A DNA stretch of 64,000 nucleotides, taken from the NCBI GenBank assembly GCA_942492375.1, contig CALOEL010000005.1:186001-250000 (forward strand), read 5' to 3'. The stretch is from JAHEAO01 sp942492375. GTDB lineage: Bacteria > Pseudomonadota > Alphaproteobacteria > Rhodobacterales > Rhodobacteraceae. Under the pieces are notes generated by a model, which was given only the letters and a program-made list of their open reading frames with translations, searched no databases and was not told the origin of the DNA. Shown here in pieces: positions 1 through 9,082 of this stretch. The position numbers and the translations under genes are program-made. How positions within the stretch are numbered: the stretch's first letter is position 1; every line of letters begins with the position of its first letter.

Positions 1-175
1 AACCCGAGTACCGGACTGCTCTTCACCGGCAAGCCCCCTCCCCGACCGGCCACATCGGCGCCGCGTCGGCCAAAGGCGCGTCTGCCCGATCTTTTTGCAG
101 TGCAGCATCTGGACCCGCAAGATTATTCCGATTAGGTTCGCCGTTGGATAATTTCGTTACCAACGGACAGACGAC
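1..175. other. Leading intergenic/unassigned stretch upstream of ecm
   Basis: No gene can be supported in this edge segment; all three forward frames stay open for a while because of high GC, but none gives a recognisable protein end. An imperfect inverted repeat, TTTTTGCA-G-TGCAGCAT, lies at 92-108, about 70 bases before the ecm start, and could be part of its control region. Confidence 0.3.
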
Positions 176-2147
176 ATGACCGACCAACCCGCTCGCGACA
201 AGCCCTGGCTTTTCCGCACCTATGCCGGCCATTCCACGGCCAAAGCATCGAACGAGCTTTACCGCGGCAACCTCGCCAAAGGGCAAACCGGTCTGTCCGT
301 CGCCTTCGATCTGCCGACCCAGACCGGTTATGACAGCGACCATGAATTGGCGAAGGGCGAGGTCGGCAAGGTCGGCGTTCCGGTCAGCCACCTCGGCGAC
401 ATGCGGGCGCTGTTCGACCAAATCCCGCTCGACCAGATGAACACCTCGATGACGATCAACGCCACCGCGCCGTGGCTGCTGGCGCTCTATATGGCCGTGG
501 CCGACGAACAGGGCGCCGATATCACGCTGCTTTCCGGCACAGTGCAGAACGACATCATCAAGGAATACCTGTCGCGCGGCACCTATGTGCTGCCGCCGCG
601 AGCCGTCGCTGCGCATGATCACCGATGTCGCCGCCTATACCCGCCAGAACCTGCCGAAATGGAACCCGATGAATGTCTGTTCCTATCATCTTCAAGAGGC
701 TGGCGCGACGCCGGAACAGGAACTCGCCTTCGCGCTGGCGACCGCCACCGCCGTGCTCGACGATCTGAAAACCAAGGTCGCGCCGGAGGATTTCCCCGAA
801 ATGGTCGGCCGCATCTCGTTCTTCGTCAATGCCGGCATCCGCTTCGTGACCGAGATGTGCAAGATGCGCGCCTTTGTGGATCTTTGGGATGAGATCACGA
901 CAGAGCGCTATGGCGTCGAAGACCCGAAATTCCGCCGCTTCCGCTACGGCGTTCAGGTCAACTCCCTCGGCCTGACCGAACAGCAGCCCGAAAACAACGT
1001 CTACCGCATCCTGCTGGAAATGCTCGCCGTGACGCTCTCGAAGAGCGCCCGCGCCCGCGCCGTGCAGCTTCCCGCCTGGAATGAGGCGCTTGGCCTGCCC
1101 CGCCCCTGGGACCAGCAATGGTCGCTTCGGATGCAACAGATCCTCGCTTATGAAACCGACCTTCTGGAATATGGCGACCTCTTCGATGGCAACCCCGCCG
1201 TCACCAAGAAGGTGGAGGCACTGAAAGACGGCGCCCGCGCCGAACTCGCCCAGATCGACAGCATGGGCGGCGCCGTCAAGGCCATCGACCACATGAAGCG
1301 GCAACTGGTCGAAGCCAATGCCGACCGCATCGCCCGAATCGAAGCGGGCGAAACCACCGTCGTCGGCGTCAACCGCTGGCAACAGGGCGAACCCTCGCCG
1401 CTGACCTCGGGCCCAGAGGCGATCATGACCGCCGACAAGGACGCCGAGGCCGACCAGATCGCCCGCCTCACCGACTGGCGTGCCAGCCGCGACGAGGCCA
1501 AGGTGCAATCCGCCCTCGACGCCCTCCGCCAGGCCGCCAAATCCGGCGACAACATCATGTCCCCCTCCATCGCCGCCGCGAAGGCCGGCGCCACAACCGG
1601 CGAATGGGGCGATGTCGTGCGCACCGCCTTCGGCCAGTATCGCGCGCCCACCGGCGTCTCGGCCAATCCCTCGAACCGCACCGAGGGGTTGGACGAAATC
1701 CGCGCCGCCGTGAACACCGTATCCGACCGCCTCGGCCGCCGCCTCAAGTTCCTCGTCGGCAAGCCCGGCCTCGACGGCCATTCCAACGGCGCCGAACAGA
1801 TCGCCGCCCGCGCCCGCGATTGCGGCATGGACATCACCTATGACGGCATCCGCCTCACCCCTGCCGAGATCGTCGCCGCGGCGCAGGACCAGCAAGCACA
1901 TGTCATCGGCCTCTCGATCCTCTCCGGCAGCCATGTCCCACTGGTCGAGGAACTGATGACCCTCCTGCGCGACGCCAATCTCGCCAATATCCCGGTCGTC
2001 GTCGGCGGCATCATCCCCGAGGATGACGCGGCCCACCTCCGCAAGATCGGCGTCGCCCGCGTCTACACGCCGAAGGATTTCGAACTCAACCGCATCATGT
2101 TCGACATCGTCGCCCTCGTGGACCCACAGGCGGTCGCGGCCGAATAG
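176..2147 (+). pseudogene. ecm: Ethylmalonyl-CoA mutase, interrupted by a +1 frameshift
   Basis: Adenosylcobalamin-dependent mutase that converts (2R)-ethylmalonyl-CoA to methylsuccinyl-CoA in the ethylmalonyl-CoA pathway of acetyl-CoA assimilation. The N-terminal catalytic part (176 to about 600) matches the mutase large domain (YRGNLAKGQTGLSVAFDLPT). The rest is read in the next frame (about 603 to 2147) and ends in a B12-binding domain with the DxHxxG cobalt-ligand motif (DGHSNG), SILSGSH and VVVGGIIP. At about 599-602 one extra base separates ...GTYVLPPR from PSLRMITDVAAY, which is continuous in the family. Repaired, it would be about 656 residues, the normal family length. Either a true pseudogene or a one-base consensus error; all flanking motifs are intact, which slightly favours a recent event or an error. 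Confidence 0.9.
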
Positions 2148-2184
2148 CGCCCGCCGCCAGCATCATTTGTCCATAAATATCCCC

Positions 2185-2203
2185 GCGCGGAGCGCATCCG
2201 CGC
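2185..2203 (+). terminator. Possible hairpin after ecm
   Basis: Perfect 7-bp stem GCGCGGA / TCCGCGC with a 5-base loop, 38 bases after the ecm stop and before the pirin gene. No T-tract follows, so it would be a weak or Rho-assisted terminator at best. Confidence 0.3.
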
Positions 2204-2281
2204 ACATCAACTGTTCACCGACGACCCTTTTTACAGCGCCGGTCTTGCCCCATATTGCCGGAAAGCAAAGGAGCAAGACCC

Positions 2282-3193
2282 ATGAGCTTCAGACCCGTCA
2301 AATCCGAAACCGCCGCGCAACCGACGATGGAAGGCGCCGGCGTCCACCTCTACCGCGCCTTCGGCTTTCACAAGCCGCGCGACTTCGACCCGTTCCTGCT
2401 GTTCGACGATTTCCGCAACGATGACCCCGTCCAATATGCCAAGGGCTTCCCCTGGCACCCGCATCGCGGCATCGAAACCATCACCTACGTGCTGGAAGGC
2501 GAAGTCGAACACGGCGACTCGCTCGGCAACCGCGGCACGCTCGACGCCGGTTCGGTGCAATGGATGACCGCCGGATCGGGGATCATGCACCAGGAAATGC
2601 CGCGCGGGAATGCCACCGGGCAGATGCATGGCTTCCAGCTCTGGGCCAACCTGCCCTCAAGCCTCAAGATGACGGCACCCCGCTACCAGGACATCAAGGG
2701 CAGCGACATCCCCGAGATCGTGGACGATGACGGAACCCGCGTGAAGATCATCACCGGCAGGTTCTGGGGCAAATCCGGCCCGGTCGACGGCATTGCCGCG
2801 GAACCGATGTATCTCGACGTCTCGGTCCCGCCGAACACCCGCAAGACCCTGCCGGTCGACACATACGCCAATGCCTTCGCCTATGTCTTTGCCGGGGCGG
2901 GTACGTTCCGCGACGCCTCGCATCCCGAAGGTGTCCGGGTGGAAAAGGAATTCGCCGGGGAAGAACTCAACATCCGCGACCTGACCGGTAACCGCACGTT
3001 GGTCAGGTTCGACACCGGCGACTCCGTCACAGTGCAGGCGGGTCCCGAAGGTATCCGGTTCCTCCTCATCTCAGGCCGCCCGATCGAGGAACCCGTCGCC
3101 TGGCACGGACCCATCGTGATGAACACGCAAGATGAACTGCGCCAGGCGATGCAGGACCTGCGCAACGGAACCTTCATCCGCAACCCGCATTGA
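2282..3193 (+). CDS. Pirin family protein
   Basis: Pirin-type bicupin of 303 residues. The N-terminal cupin carries the metal-binding set seen in pirins (FPWHPHRGIETITYVLEG, then EHGDSLG and IMHQEMP), giving the His/His/His/Glu Fe site. A second cupin follows (about residues 170-290). Family members range from quercetinase-like dioxygenases to redox-sensing regulators, so the substrate is not predictable. The start at 2282 is chosen because AAAGGAG lies 8 bases upstream; an earlier in-frame ATG at 2255 has no such site and adds nine non-conserved residues. Stands alone after ecm, same strand. Confidence 0.9.
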   Translation: MSFRPVKSETAAQPTMEGAGVHLYRAFGFHKPRDFDPFLLFDDFRNDDPVQYAKGFPWHPHRGIETITYVLEGEVEHGDSLGNRGTLDAGSVQWMTAGSGIMHQEMPRGNATGQMHGFQLWANLPSSLKMTAPRYQDIKGSDIPEIVDDDGTRVKIITGRFWGKSGPVDGIAAEPMYLDVSVPPNTRKTLPVDTYANAFAYVFAGAGTFRDASHPEGVRVEKEFAGEELNIRDLTGNRTLVRFDTGDSVTVQAGPEGIRFLLISGRPIEEPVAWHGPIVMNTQDELRQAMQDLRNGTFIRNPH

Positions 3194-3259
3194 ACCTCGG
3201 GGACGGTGCTTGCGAGCATCAGGGCGACCGCCTAGCATCGTCCGGAGAGGGCCGAGACG

Positions 3260-4231
3260 ATGCATGAATTTCTGATAGCCGTGCTGTGGATAGCAGCGCT
3301 CTGCGTGCTGATCACAACCACCCTGCCGCTGACATCCAGCCCACGGTGGTGGATCCGGATGTGGGATTTTCCGCGCATCCATATCCTGGTGACCGCGTTC
3401 GCCGCCATGATCCTGGCCATCATCATCGAGGGGCCGGTGATCGCCTTCCTGATCCTTCTCGGCTGCGCGATCTACCAGGGCATCAAGATCTTTCCCTTCA
3501 CGCCGCTCTCGCGTCTCGACGTCAAATTCCAGCCTCCGGCGCCCGGTCGCGCCGGGATCACGCTTCTGGCCAGCAATGTCGAGATGGAGAATTCCGACCA
3601 TGCCAAGGTCGCCCGCGTGATCGCGCGCGAGGATCCCGACGTGCTGCTGCTGATGGAGACGGACGAGACCTGGCGGATATCCCTGAAGGACCAGCTCGAC
3701 ACCTATCCCACCGTTGTCGCGCATCCGCTGTCGAACCATTACGGCATGATCTTCGCCACCCGGCTGACCACCCATTCCGCCAAGACCGTCTTTCTTACCG
3801 ATGACGAAACCCCCGCCGTGCTCGCCGAACTCGAGGCGCCGGACGGCCAGCGGTTCCATTTCATCGGCCTGCACCCGCAACCGCCCGTCCCCGGCGTCGA
3901 TACCGAGGAGCGCGATCAGCAGATCCGCACCACGGCGACGCTGACACGAAATTCCGATCTTCCGGTGGTGGCGATGGGCGATTTCAACGATGTCGCCTGG
4001 TCCTGGATGACCACGCGATTCAAGCATCACGGCAAGTTCCTCGATCCAAGGATCGGCCGCGGCATGATGTCGAGCTTCGATGCGCGCCGGCCGCTGCTGC
4101 GGTTCCCGATCGACCAACTGTACATCACCAAGGGCATCCGCATCGCCTCCTATTCGCTGTGCGAGGAGGTCGGTTCGGATCACTTCCCGCTCAAGGCGGT
4201 GATTTCGATCGACGGGCCGCGCCGGGGCTGA
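3260..4231 (+). CDS. Endonuclease/exonuclease/phosphatase (EEP) family membrane protein
   Basis: 323 residues. The N-terminus has about three hydrophobic segments (residues 1-80), followed by an EEP catalytic domain with visible signatures: the LLASNVEMENSDH start, an ETDE metal-binding region, GLHPQPP (catalytic His), MGDFND and GSDHFP near the C-terminus. Such proteins are membrane-anchored phosphodiesterases or nucleases facing the periplasm; the real substrate is unknown. A GGAGAGG lies about 11 bases before the ATG. Downstream is deoD, 62 bases away, so co-transcription is possible. Confidence 0.85.
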   Translation: MHEFLIAVLWIAALCVLITTTLPLTSSPRWWIRMWDFPRIHILVTAFAAMILAIIIEGPVIAFLILLGCAIYQGIKIFPFTPLSRLDVKFQPPAPGRAGITLLASNVEMENSDHAKVARVIAREDPDVLLLMETDETWRISLKDQLDTYPTVVAHPLSNHYGMIFATRLTTHSAKTVFLTDDETPAVLAELEAPDGQRFHFIGLHPQPPVPGVDTEERDQQIRTTATLTRNSDLPVVAMGDFNDVAWSWMTTRFKHHGKFLDPRIGRGMMSSFDARRPLLRFPIDQLYITKGIRIASYSLCEEVGSDHFPLKAVISIDGPRRG

Positions 4232-4293
4232 ACCGCGCTTTCGCTTTCCACCCGACCACCGCTATAGTCGCCGGAAAATTCAAGGAGCGCAGA

Positions 4294-4998
4294 ATGACCA
4301 TCCATATCGGAGCCAAGCCGGGCGAGATCGCCGAAACCGTCCTGATGCCGGGCGATCCCTACCGCGCGAAATGGGCCGCCGAGACCTTTCTGAAAGAGCC
4401 GAATCTGGTCAACGAGGTGCGCGGTATGCTGGGTTTCACCGGCAGCTGGAACGGCAATCGCGTGACGATTCAGGGCTCGGGCATGGGAATGCCGTCGCTG
4501 TCGATCTATGCCAACGAACTGATCCGCGACTATGGCGCGGAAACGCTGATCCGCATCGGCTCCTGTGGCGCGATGCAGGACCGGGTGAACCTGCGCGACG
4601 TGATCCTGGCGATGACGGCCTCGACGCTGTCGACGCCGTCAAGCGGCATCTTCCGAGAGTTGAACTTCGCTCCTGCGGCCGACTGGTCGCTGCTACGCGC
4701 CGCCGCTGGCGCGGCAGAGGCGAAAGGCGTCACCATCCATGTCGGAGGGATCTATTCCTCGGATGTGTTCTACGACGAACGCGCCGACCTGAACGAACAG
4801 ATGACCCGCCACGGGATCCTCGGGGTCGAGATGGAGGCCGCCGAACTTTACACCCTGGCCGCGCGCTACGGCAAACGGGCGCTGGCGGTGCTGACGGTCT
4901 CGGACCATCTGGTGACCGGAGAGGCGCTGCCCGCGAAGGACCGCGAACGCAGCTTCGGCGACATGGTCGAGATCGCGTTGCATGCGGCATTCGATTGA
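4294..4998 (+). CDS. deoD: Purine-nucleoside phosphorylase (DeoD type)
   Basis: Cytoplasmic hexameric phosphorylase that splits purine (deoxy)nucleosides with phosphate to free base plus (deoxy)ribose 1-phosphate. 234 residues, the normal family length. Visible signatures: MPGDPYRAK (phosphate site), GSGMGMPSLSIYANEL, RIGSCGA, GVEMEAAELYTLAARYG (ribose/purine site) and VSDHL (catalytic Asp). Start at 4294 follows AAGGAG by 8 bases; upstream in-frame starts would add 45 unrelated residues. Neighbours do not form an obvious nucleoside operon. Confidence 0.95.
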   Translation: MTIHIGAKPGEIAETVLMPGDPYRAKWAAETFLKEPNLVNEVRGMLGFTGSWNGNRVTIQGSGMGMPSLSIYANELIRDYGAETLIRIGSCGAMQDRVNLRDVILAMTASTLSTPSSGIFRELNFAPAADWSLLRAAAGAAEAKGVTIHVGGIYSSDVFYDERADLNEQMTRHGILGVEMEAAELYTLAARYGKRALAVLTVSDHLVTGEALPAKDRERSFGDMVEIALHAAFD

Positions 4999-5032
4999 CC
5001 ACGGACGCAACATTTCTAAGTAAATGTTTTCA

Positions 5033-5061
5033 TTGTATTTTCTGGAAAATCTTGACATATT
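5033..5061 (+). promoter_or_regulatory. Candidate sigma-70-like promoter for the small lipoprotein gene
   Basis: In a markedly AT-rich patch (about 5010-5075) TTGTAT (5033-5038) and CATATT (5056-5061) are 17 bases apart, followed by the gene start at 5118. A TTGACA also lies at 5052-5057 but has no good partner at 16-18 bases. The patch contrasts with the GC-rich surroundings. Confidence 0.35.
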
Positions 5062-5117
5062 GGAACTTTTTTCAGCCCGATACGTTCACTCGCTGTAGTA
5101 ATCAAAGGAGATTTCGA

Positions 5118-5288
5118 ATGAGTAGCAGAGTTAGTGCAATCCTGCTGTCGCTGACGGCAGTCTTCGCCCTTACGGCTTGTGAAACGATGGGTGGCCAGGG
5201 TGGGCTGAACGCTACCAACACCGCGTCGGACACGATGACCACCGAGGAGTCGTCGGTGATCCAGGAGGCTGTCGACGACGTCAACTGA
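5118..5288 (+). CDS. Small putative lipoprotein (entericidin-like size)
   Basis: 56 residues: a hydrophobic signal of about 20 residues ending in the lipobox LTAC, then a short Gly/Asn/Thr-rich, acidic mature part ending in EEAVDD-like residues. A strong site AAAGGAG is 7 bases before the ATG. Size and lipobox resemble entericidin-type small lipoproteins, but no family signature beyond the lipobox can be claimed. It has its own AT-rich upstream region and a hairpin after it, so it is probably a single-gene unit. Confidence 0.7.
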   Translation: MSSRVSAILLSLTAVFALTACETMGGQGGLNATNTASDTMTTEESSVIQEAVDDVN

Positions 5289-5313
5289 CGTGTAGCGCCT
5301 CATTCGCGATAAG

Positions 5314-5342
5314 ACGACCTTCGACGCTTCGTTGAGGGTCGT
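5314..5342 (+). terminator. Probable terminator of the small lipoprotein gene
   Basis: 12-base stem ACGACCTTCGAC / GTTGAGGGTCGT (two G-U pairs), loop GCTTC, followed by TT and a mixed sequence. It starts 26 bases after the lipoprotein stop. The short T-tract makes it moderate. Confidence 0.5.
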
Positions 5343-5390
5343 TTGCCGTTGCGGCCAGCCGCTTCCCGGCCCCAACCGGAATAGCCCCGA

Positions 5391-6251
5391 TCACGCGCCG
5401 TGGCTGCGGTCGTAGCCGTTCTTCTTTGGCGGCGACCAGCCCGCCGGTGAGGCGGCGGGGGCGAATACCTCGACCAGAAGCGGGTAGCAAGCCGCGATAT
5501 CGCTGGAATGCTGGGCGGAGCAATCGCCGCCGGGGCAGGCGCTGAGCCCGCCAAGCAGATCGATCTCGGCGAAGAATTCGATATGATCGCCTGGGCGAAC
5601 CGGGCTGGCCTTCATGAAGTACTGCCCGGTCTCGCGGGTGAATCCAGTGCACATGAAGACATTCAGGACGTCATGCACATGCATCTCCGCCTCCTGCAGG
5701 CTCAGGCCGGTTTCCGTGGCCAGGGCGCGGGTCAGGTTGGAATGGCAGCATTGGTGATAGTCGCCACCTGCCAGCAGCCTGTGGGTGTAGGGATCGCAGC
5801 GGGTGCCGATGACGTCATGCACCGCGCCGCCGAAATCGTCTATTCCATACCAGTCGAGCGTATCCTCGGTGATCGTCGCCATCGGGCGCAGCGCCGGGAA
5901 AGACGACCACATCCGGTCGCCGGTCGATAAATGGGTGCCGTGCAGCGCACGGGTCTTGCCGGAATAGAACCGCTCGGACAGGTCCGCCGCGTTCCAGAGG
6001 TTGAGGTCTCCGACCTGCGGCCCCTCGACCGAGGTGATCCGAAAGAATTCGCCCGCCGCGACGTGAAAGGTGCTTGCATCGCGCGGCGGCACCAGGGTCT
6101 CGCCCAGCTTGACCGCATGGGCCCGGATGGCGCGATAGGCTGCCAGGTCGGGCGGCGGCAGGGTGTCGACGGGGTAGCAGATCACCGGCGCGACATCGCG
6201 GCGGGCGTCGGCATCTGCGGGCGGGCGGTGTTCGGGGCGCTGCAGTTTCAT
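5391..6251 (-). CDS. DUF1989 (urea carboxylase-associated) family protein
   Basis: 286 residues. Matches the DUF1989 family, whose members sit beside urea amidolyase or aminomethyltransferase genes in other bacteria. Conserved pieces: AGEFFRITSVEGPQVGDLNLWNA, a Cys/His-containing core (DYHQCCHSNLTRAL) and the C-terminal GGDCSAQ motif. These Cys and His residues look metal- or cofactor-related, but the reaction is not established. The start at 6251 is preferred over a far upstream ATG because the extra 69 residues are Arg/Ala-rich and not family-like. No urea genes are next to it. Confidence 0.85.
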   Translation of the reverse strand: MKLQRPEHRPPADADARRDVAPVICYPVDTLPPPDLAAYRAIRAHAVKLGETLVPPRDASTFHVAAGEFFRITSVEGPQVGDLNLWNAADLSERFYSGKTRALHGTHLSTGDRMWSSFPALRPMATITEDTLDWYGIDDFGGAVHDVIGTRCDPYTHRLLAGGDYHQCCHSNLTRALATETGLSLQEAEMHVHDVLNVFMCTGFTRETGQYFMKASPVRPGDHIEFFAEIDLLGGLSACPGGDCSAQHSSDIAACYPLLVEVFAPAASPAGWSPPKKNGYDRSHGA

Positions 6252-6309
6252 CCGGATCGCCTTTGGCCATTCTGGTCCGCGCCAGAAAGCCGCAACCCGG
6301 AGCAAAAGA

Positions 6310-6337
6310 AAAGGCCCCTTCCGAGGAGGGGGCCTTT
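6310..6337 (-). terminator. Rho-independent terminator of the DEAD-box helicase gene
   Basis: AAAGGCCCC / GGGGCCTTT stem lying 5 bases after the helicase stop (minus strand). Read on the minus strand the stem is followed by TTTTCTTTT, a good U-tract. It separates the helicase from the downstream DUF1989 gene. Confidence 0.8.
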
Positions 6338-6342
6338 CATGT

Positions 6343-7587
6343 TCAGGCGGCGCGGCTGAATTTCCTGCCCTGCGGCTTGCGGCGTCGCCGCTGGCCCTGT
6401 GGCTTTGCAGGGCCGCCGCGACCGCGGCCCTTGCCCTTGCCGCCCGCCTGCTCCTCATGCGCCCAGGGCGACCCGCCGGCCACCGGAATGCTCAGCCCCA
6501 TGGTCTTTTCGATGGCGCGCAGTTCGCCCATCTCGGCGGGCGCGCAGAACGCCACGGCAGACCCGTCGGCCCCGGCCCGCGCCGTCCTGCCGATCCGGTG
6601 CACGTAGTTCTCCGGCACGTTCGGCAGGTCGTAGTTATAGACATGGCGCACGTCCGGGATGTCGATCCCCCGCGCCGCCACGTCGGTGGCCACCAGCACC
6701 CTCAGCTTGCGGTCCCGGAACGCCTGCAGCGCGCGGTCGCGCTGACCCTGGCTCTTGTTGCCATGGATCGAGCCGGCGGCAAAACCGACCGCCTCCAGCG
6801 ATTTCTTCAGCTTTTCCGCGCCATGCTTGGTGCGTGCGAAAACCAGCGCCAGTTCGTCGCGGTGGGTGTCCAGCCGCTCTTTCAGAACTTCGGACTTGGC
6901 CGTTTGCGCCACGAAGACCACGGATTGCGTGATCTTGTCGGCGGCCTTGCCCGGCGGGCTGACCTCGACCCGAAGCGGCTTGGTCAGGTAAGCCGCCGCA
7001 ATTTCGGCCATCTGCTTGGCCATGGTGGCCGAAAACAGCATCGTCTGGCGTTCGGCGGGCAGCATCGCCGCGATCTTGCGCAGGGCGTGGACGAAACCGA
7101 GATCGAGCATCTGGTCGGCCTCGTCCAGCACCAGGAATTCGGTTTCCGACAGCGACAGCGCGCGGCGGTCGATCAGGTCCAGCAACCGGCCGGGCGTGGC
7201 CACAAGGATATCGAGCCCGCGATCGAGCCGCTTCATCTGCACGTTGATCGACTGGCCGCCGACGACGACGCCGATCTTCAGATGGGTCTTTTCGATGAAC
7301 GGCCGGATCGCGTCGGTGATCTGGCCCGCCAGTTCGCGTGTCGGCGCCAGGATCAGGCCGCGCGCGGTCCTCGGATTGGGCTTGCGCCCGGCAGCGGCCA
7401 TCAGATGCACCATCGGCAGGCCGAAGGCAGCCGTCTTGCCGGTGCCGGTCTGGGCAAGGCCCATCACGTCGCGGCCCTGCAGGACCAGCGGGATCGCCTT
7501 TTCCTGGATCGGAGTCGGTTCGGTCATGCCCTGTTCGGTCAGCCGTTCGACGATACGCTCGGACAGGCCGAGTTCCTTGAAAGTCAA
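6343..7587 (-). CDS. DEAD-box ATP-dependent RNA helicase (RhlE-like)
   Basis: About 414 residues with the full motif set: Q-motif (TPIQEKAIP), motif I AQTGTGKT, PTRELA, TPGRLLD, motif II DEAD, motif III SAT, and HRIGRTARAG. A basic Gly/Arg/Lys-rich C-terminal tail (GKGKGRGRGG...) probably contacts RNA. Acts on structured RNA in ribosome assembly or RNA decay. The start is uncertain: the TTG at 7587 (AGGA 8 bases upstream, giving the usual M-TFKELGL beginning) is preferred over the ATG at 7629, which has no ribosome-binding site. Followed by a clear terminator. Confidence 0.93.
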   Translation of the reverse strand: MTFKELGLSERIVERLTEQGMTEPTPIQEKAIPLVLQGRDVMGLAQTGTGKTAAFGLPMVHLMAAAGRKPNPRTARGLILAPTRELAGQITDAIRPFIEKTHLKIGVVVGGQSINVQMKRLDRGLDILVATPGRLLDLIDRRALSLSETEFLVLDEADQMLDLGFVHALRKIAAMLPAERQTMLFSATMAKQMAEIAAAYLTKPLRVEVSPPGKAADKITQSVVFVAQTAKSEVLKERLDTHRDELALVFARTKHGAEKLKKSLEAVGFAAGSIHGNKSQGQRDRALQAFRDRKLRVLVATDVAARGIDIPDVRHVYNYDLPNVPENYVHRIGRTARAGADGSAVAFCAPAEMGELRAIEKTMGLSIPVAGGSPWAHEEQAGGKGKGRGRGGPAKPQGQRRRRKPQGRKFSRAA

Positions 7588-7912
7588 CAATTTCTTCCTT
7601 TTCCCGCAGACCCGTACGGCCTGCGTCATAATGAGTGCAGCCCCGCACCGGACGTCCGGCGAGCGGCTTGCGCATGGATGGCGATCAGCCGTCGCTTGCG
7701 GGCCGAATTGCCCTTGGCGGTCTGATCGTCGGACCCCTGCGTGATGTGGGAACCTATCGGGGATCGCGCGATGCGATCATTTTCCGGACCTCACCCCGTC
7801 TTTCCGCGGGGACTGCACTGCTCACGCGGCAGGAGGTCTGGTCAATGACGACCCACATCGGGGCTTTGTGGTGCAAAGTCAATAGGCGATGCGCCGCGAC
7901 GTGGCGATACAC
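7588..7912. other. Non-coding gap between helicase and histidine kinase genes
   Basis: About 325 bases with no supported gene. It holds the helicase promoter region and two small hairpins: GATCGC-GCGAT-GCGATC at 7762-7778 and CCCCG / CGGGG at 7794-7811. Neither has a T-tract. Nothing else is recognisable. Confidence 0.4.
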
Positions 7913-9004
7913 TCAGTCGAGAGTGTCGAAGTCGAGCGCCACCGAGGTGCCGTCGCCCGACGGTTCGAAAACCAGTTCGCCCCCCAGCTGGACCGCCGAG
8001 GCTTCGAGTATCCGAAGGCCGAACCCGGTCGCCATGCCCCGCGCCGCTTCGCCCAGGCCGATCCCGTCATCGCTGCAGGTAAGGCGCGCCGCTCCCTCTT
8101 CCAGCCGTTCGACCTGAAAGCGGACGATGCCTTCCTGGCCATCCGGGAAGGCATGTTTGAAGGAATTGGTGGCGAATTCGTTGACGATGATGCCCAATGC
8201 CGCCGCCTGGCTGGAATTGACCGTCACATTGGCGGCCTCAATTTCGATTCCTACATTATCCGGTGCGGATTTCCGCATCGATACGGCCAGATTTTGCAGG
8301 AAATCTGCAAGTCCGATGCGGTCTCCGGCATCGGTCTTGTAGAGCATCTCGTGGATCGCGGCGACGGATTCGATGCGTCGCTGCACCACCTCCAGCGCGG
8401 CCTTCGCCTCGTCGCCCTGCAAGTTCCGGGTCTGGATCCTGGTCAGCGCGGAAATCGACTGCAAAGAGTTCTTCACGCGGTGATTGACCTCGTCGCGCAG
8501 CACCGCCGCCATTTTCAGCGACCGGCGCAGGTTCAACTGGTTCATCACCTGCCTTGCCAGCACCCGCAGCGTGTCGCGTTGCAGTGGCGTCAGGCGCATC
8601 GGCTCCGAATTGAGCACGCAGAGCGTCCCGATCGGCAGGCCGTCATCCGATTTCAGCAGCGCCCCGGCATAGAAGCGCAGGCCGGGATCGCCGGAACACA
8701 AGGGATTGTCCTGCATCCGCGGATCGGCCAGCGTGTCGGGAATCTCGGTGAATTCGTCCTGCAGGATGACATGCGAACACAGCGAGGTTTCAAGCGGCGT
8801 CTCGCGCGCATCAAGCCCGACTTCGGCCTTGAACCACTGCCGCTCGGCATCGATCAGGTTGATGACCGAGATCGAGGTGCCGCAGATGCTGGAGGCCAAC
8901 GCGACCACTTCGTCGAACTCCGGCTCGCGCTCGGTGTCGAGTATCTCATAAGAATAGAGCGCCTTCAGCCGCTCAGCCTGCTGCGGATGCACGTCAGCTT
9001 TCAT
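7913..9004 (-). CDS. GAF-domain sensor histidine kinase (HisKA_2 / HWE-type)
   Basis: 363 residues, soluble (no membrane segment). An N-terminal GAF domain (about 20-165; FDEVVALASSICGT, SLCSHVI, GTLCVL) is followed by a HisKA_2 phospho-acceptor region (LRDEVNHRVKNSLQSI, catalytic His) and an HATPase_c domain (GIIVNEFATNSFKHAF N-box, DDGIG, GFGLRI). This is the general-stress type of kinase common in alphaproteobacteria, but the input is unknown and no response regulator lies beside it. Start at 9004 (ATG, GGGGAG 5 bases upstream) rather than the TTG one codon earlier. Confidence 0.88.
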   Translation of the reverse strand: MKADVHPQQAERLKALYSYEILDTEREPEFDEVVALASSICGTSISVINLIDAERQWFKAEVGLDARETPLETSLCSHVILQDEFTEIPDTLADPRMQDNPLCSGDPGLRFYAGALLKSDDGLPIGTLCVLNSEPMRLTPLQRDTLRVLARQVMNQLNLRRSLKMAAVLRDEVNHRVKNSLQSISALTRIQTRNLQGDEAKAALEVVQRRIESVAAIHEMLYKTDAGDRIGLADFLQNLAVSMRKSAPDNVGIEIEAANVTVNSSQAAALGIIVNEFATNSFKHAFPDGQEGIVRFQVERLEEGAARLTCSDDGIGLGEAARGMATGFGLRILEASAVQLGGELVFEPSGDGTSVALDFDTLD

Positions 9005-9082
9005 CAATTCTCCCCATCGGAAACGAGTCCTGTGGAATAAATCGCGATTTCAGTATTCGAACAAGCCCCCGGCCTCAAGCAG

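Noticed and set aside
92..108. TTTTTGCA-G-TGCAGCAT as a regulator site for ecm
   Set aside because: Only an imperfect inverted repeat at one place; it resembles sites of propionyl/acetyl-CoA regulators loosely and cannot be supported.
558..2036. Long minus-strand reading frame opposite ecm
   Set aside because: Gly/Asp/His-rich mirror of the mutase coding strand; no start signal and no family. A GC-skew shadow.
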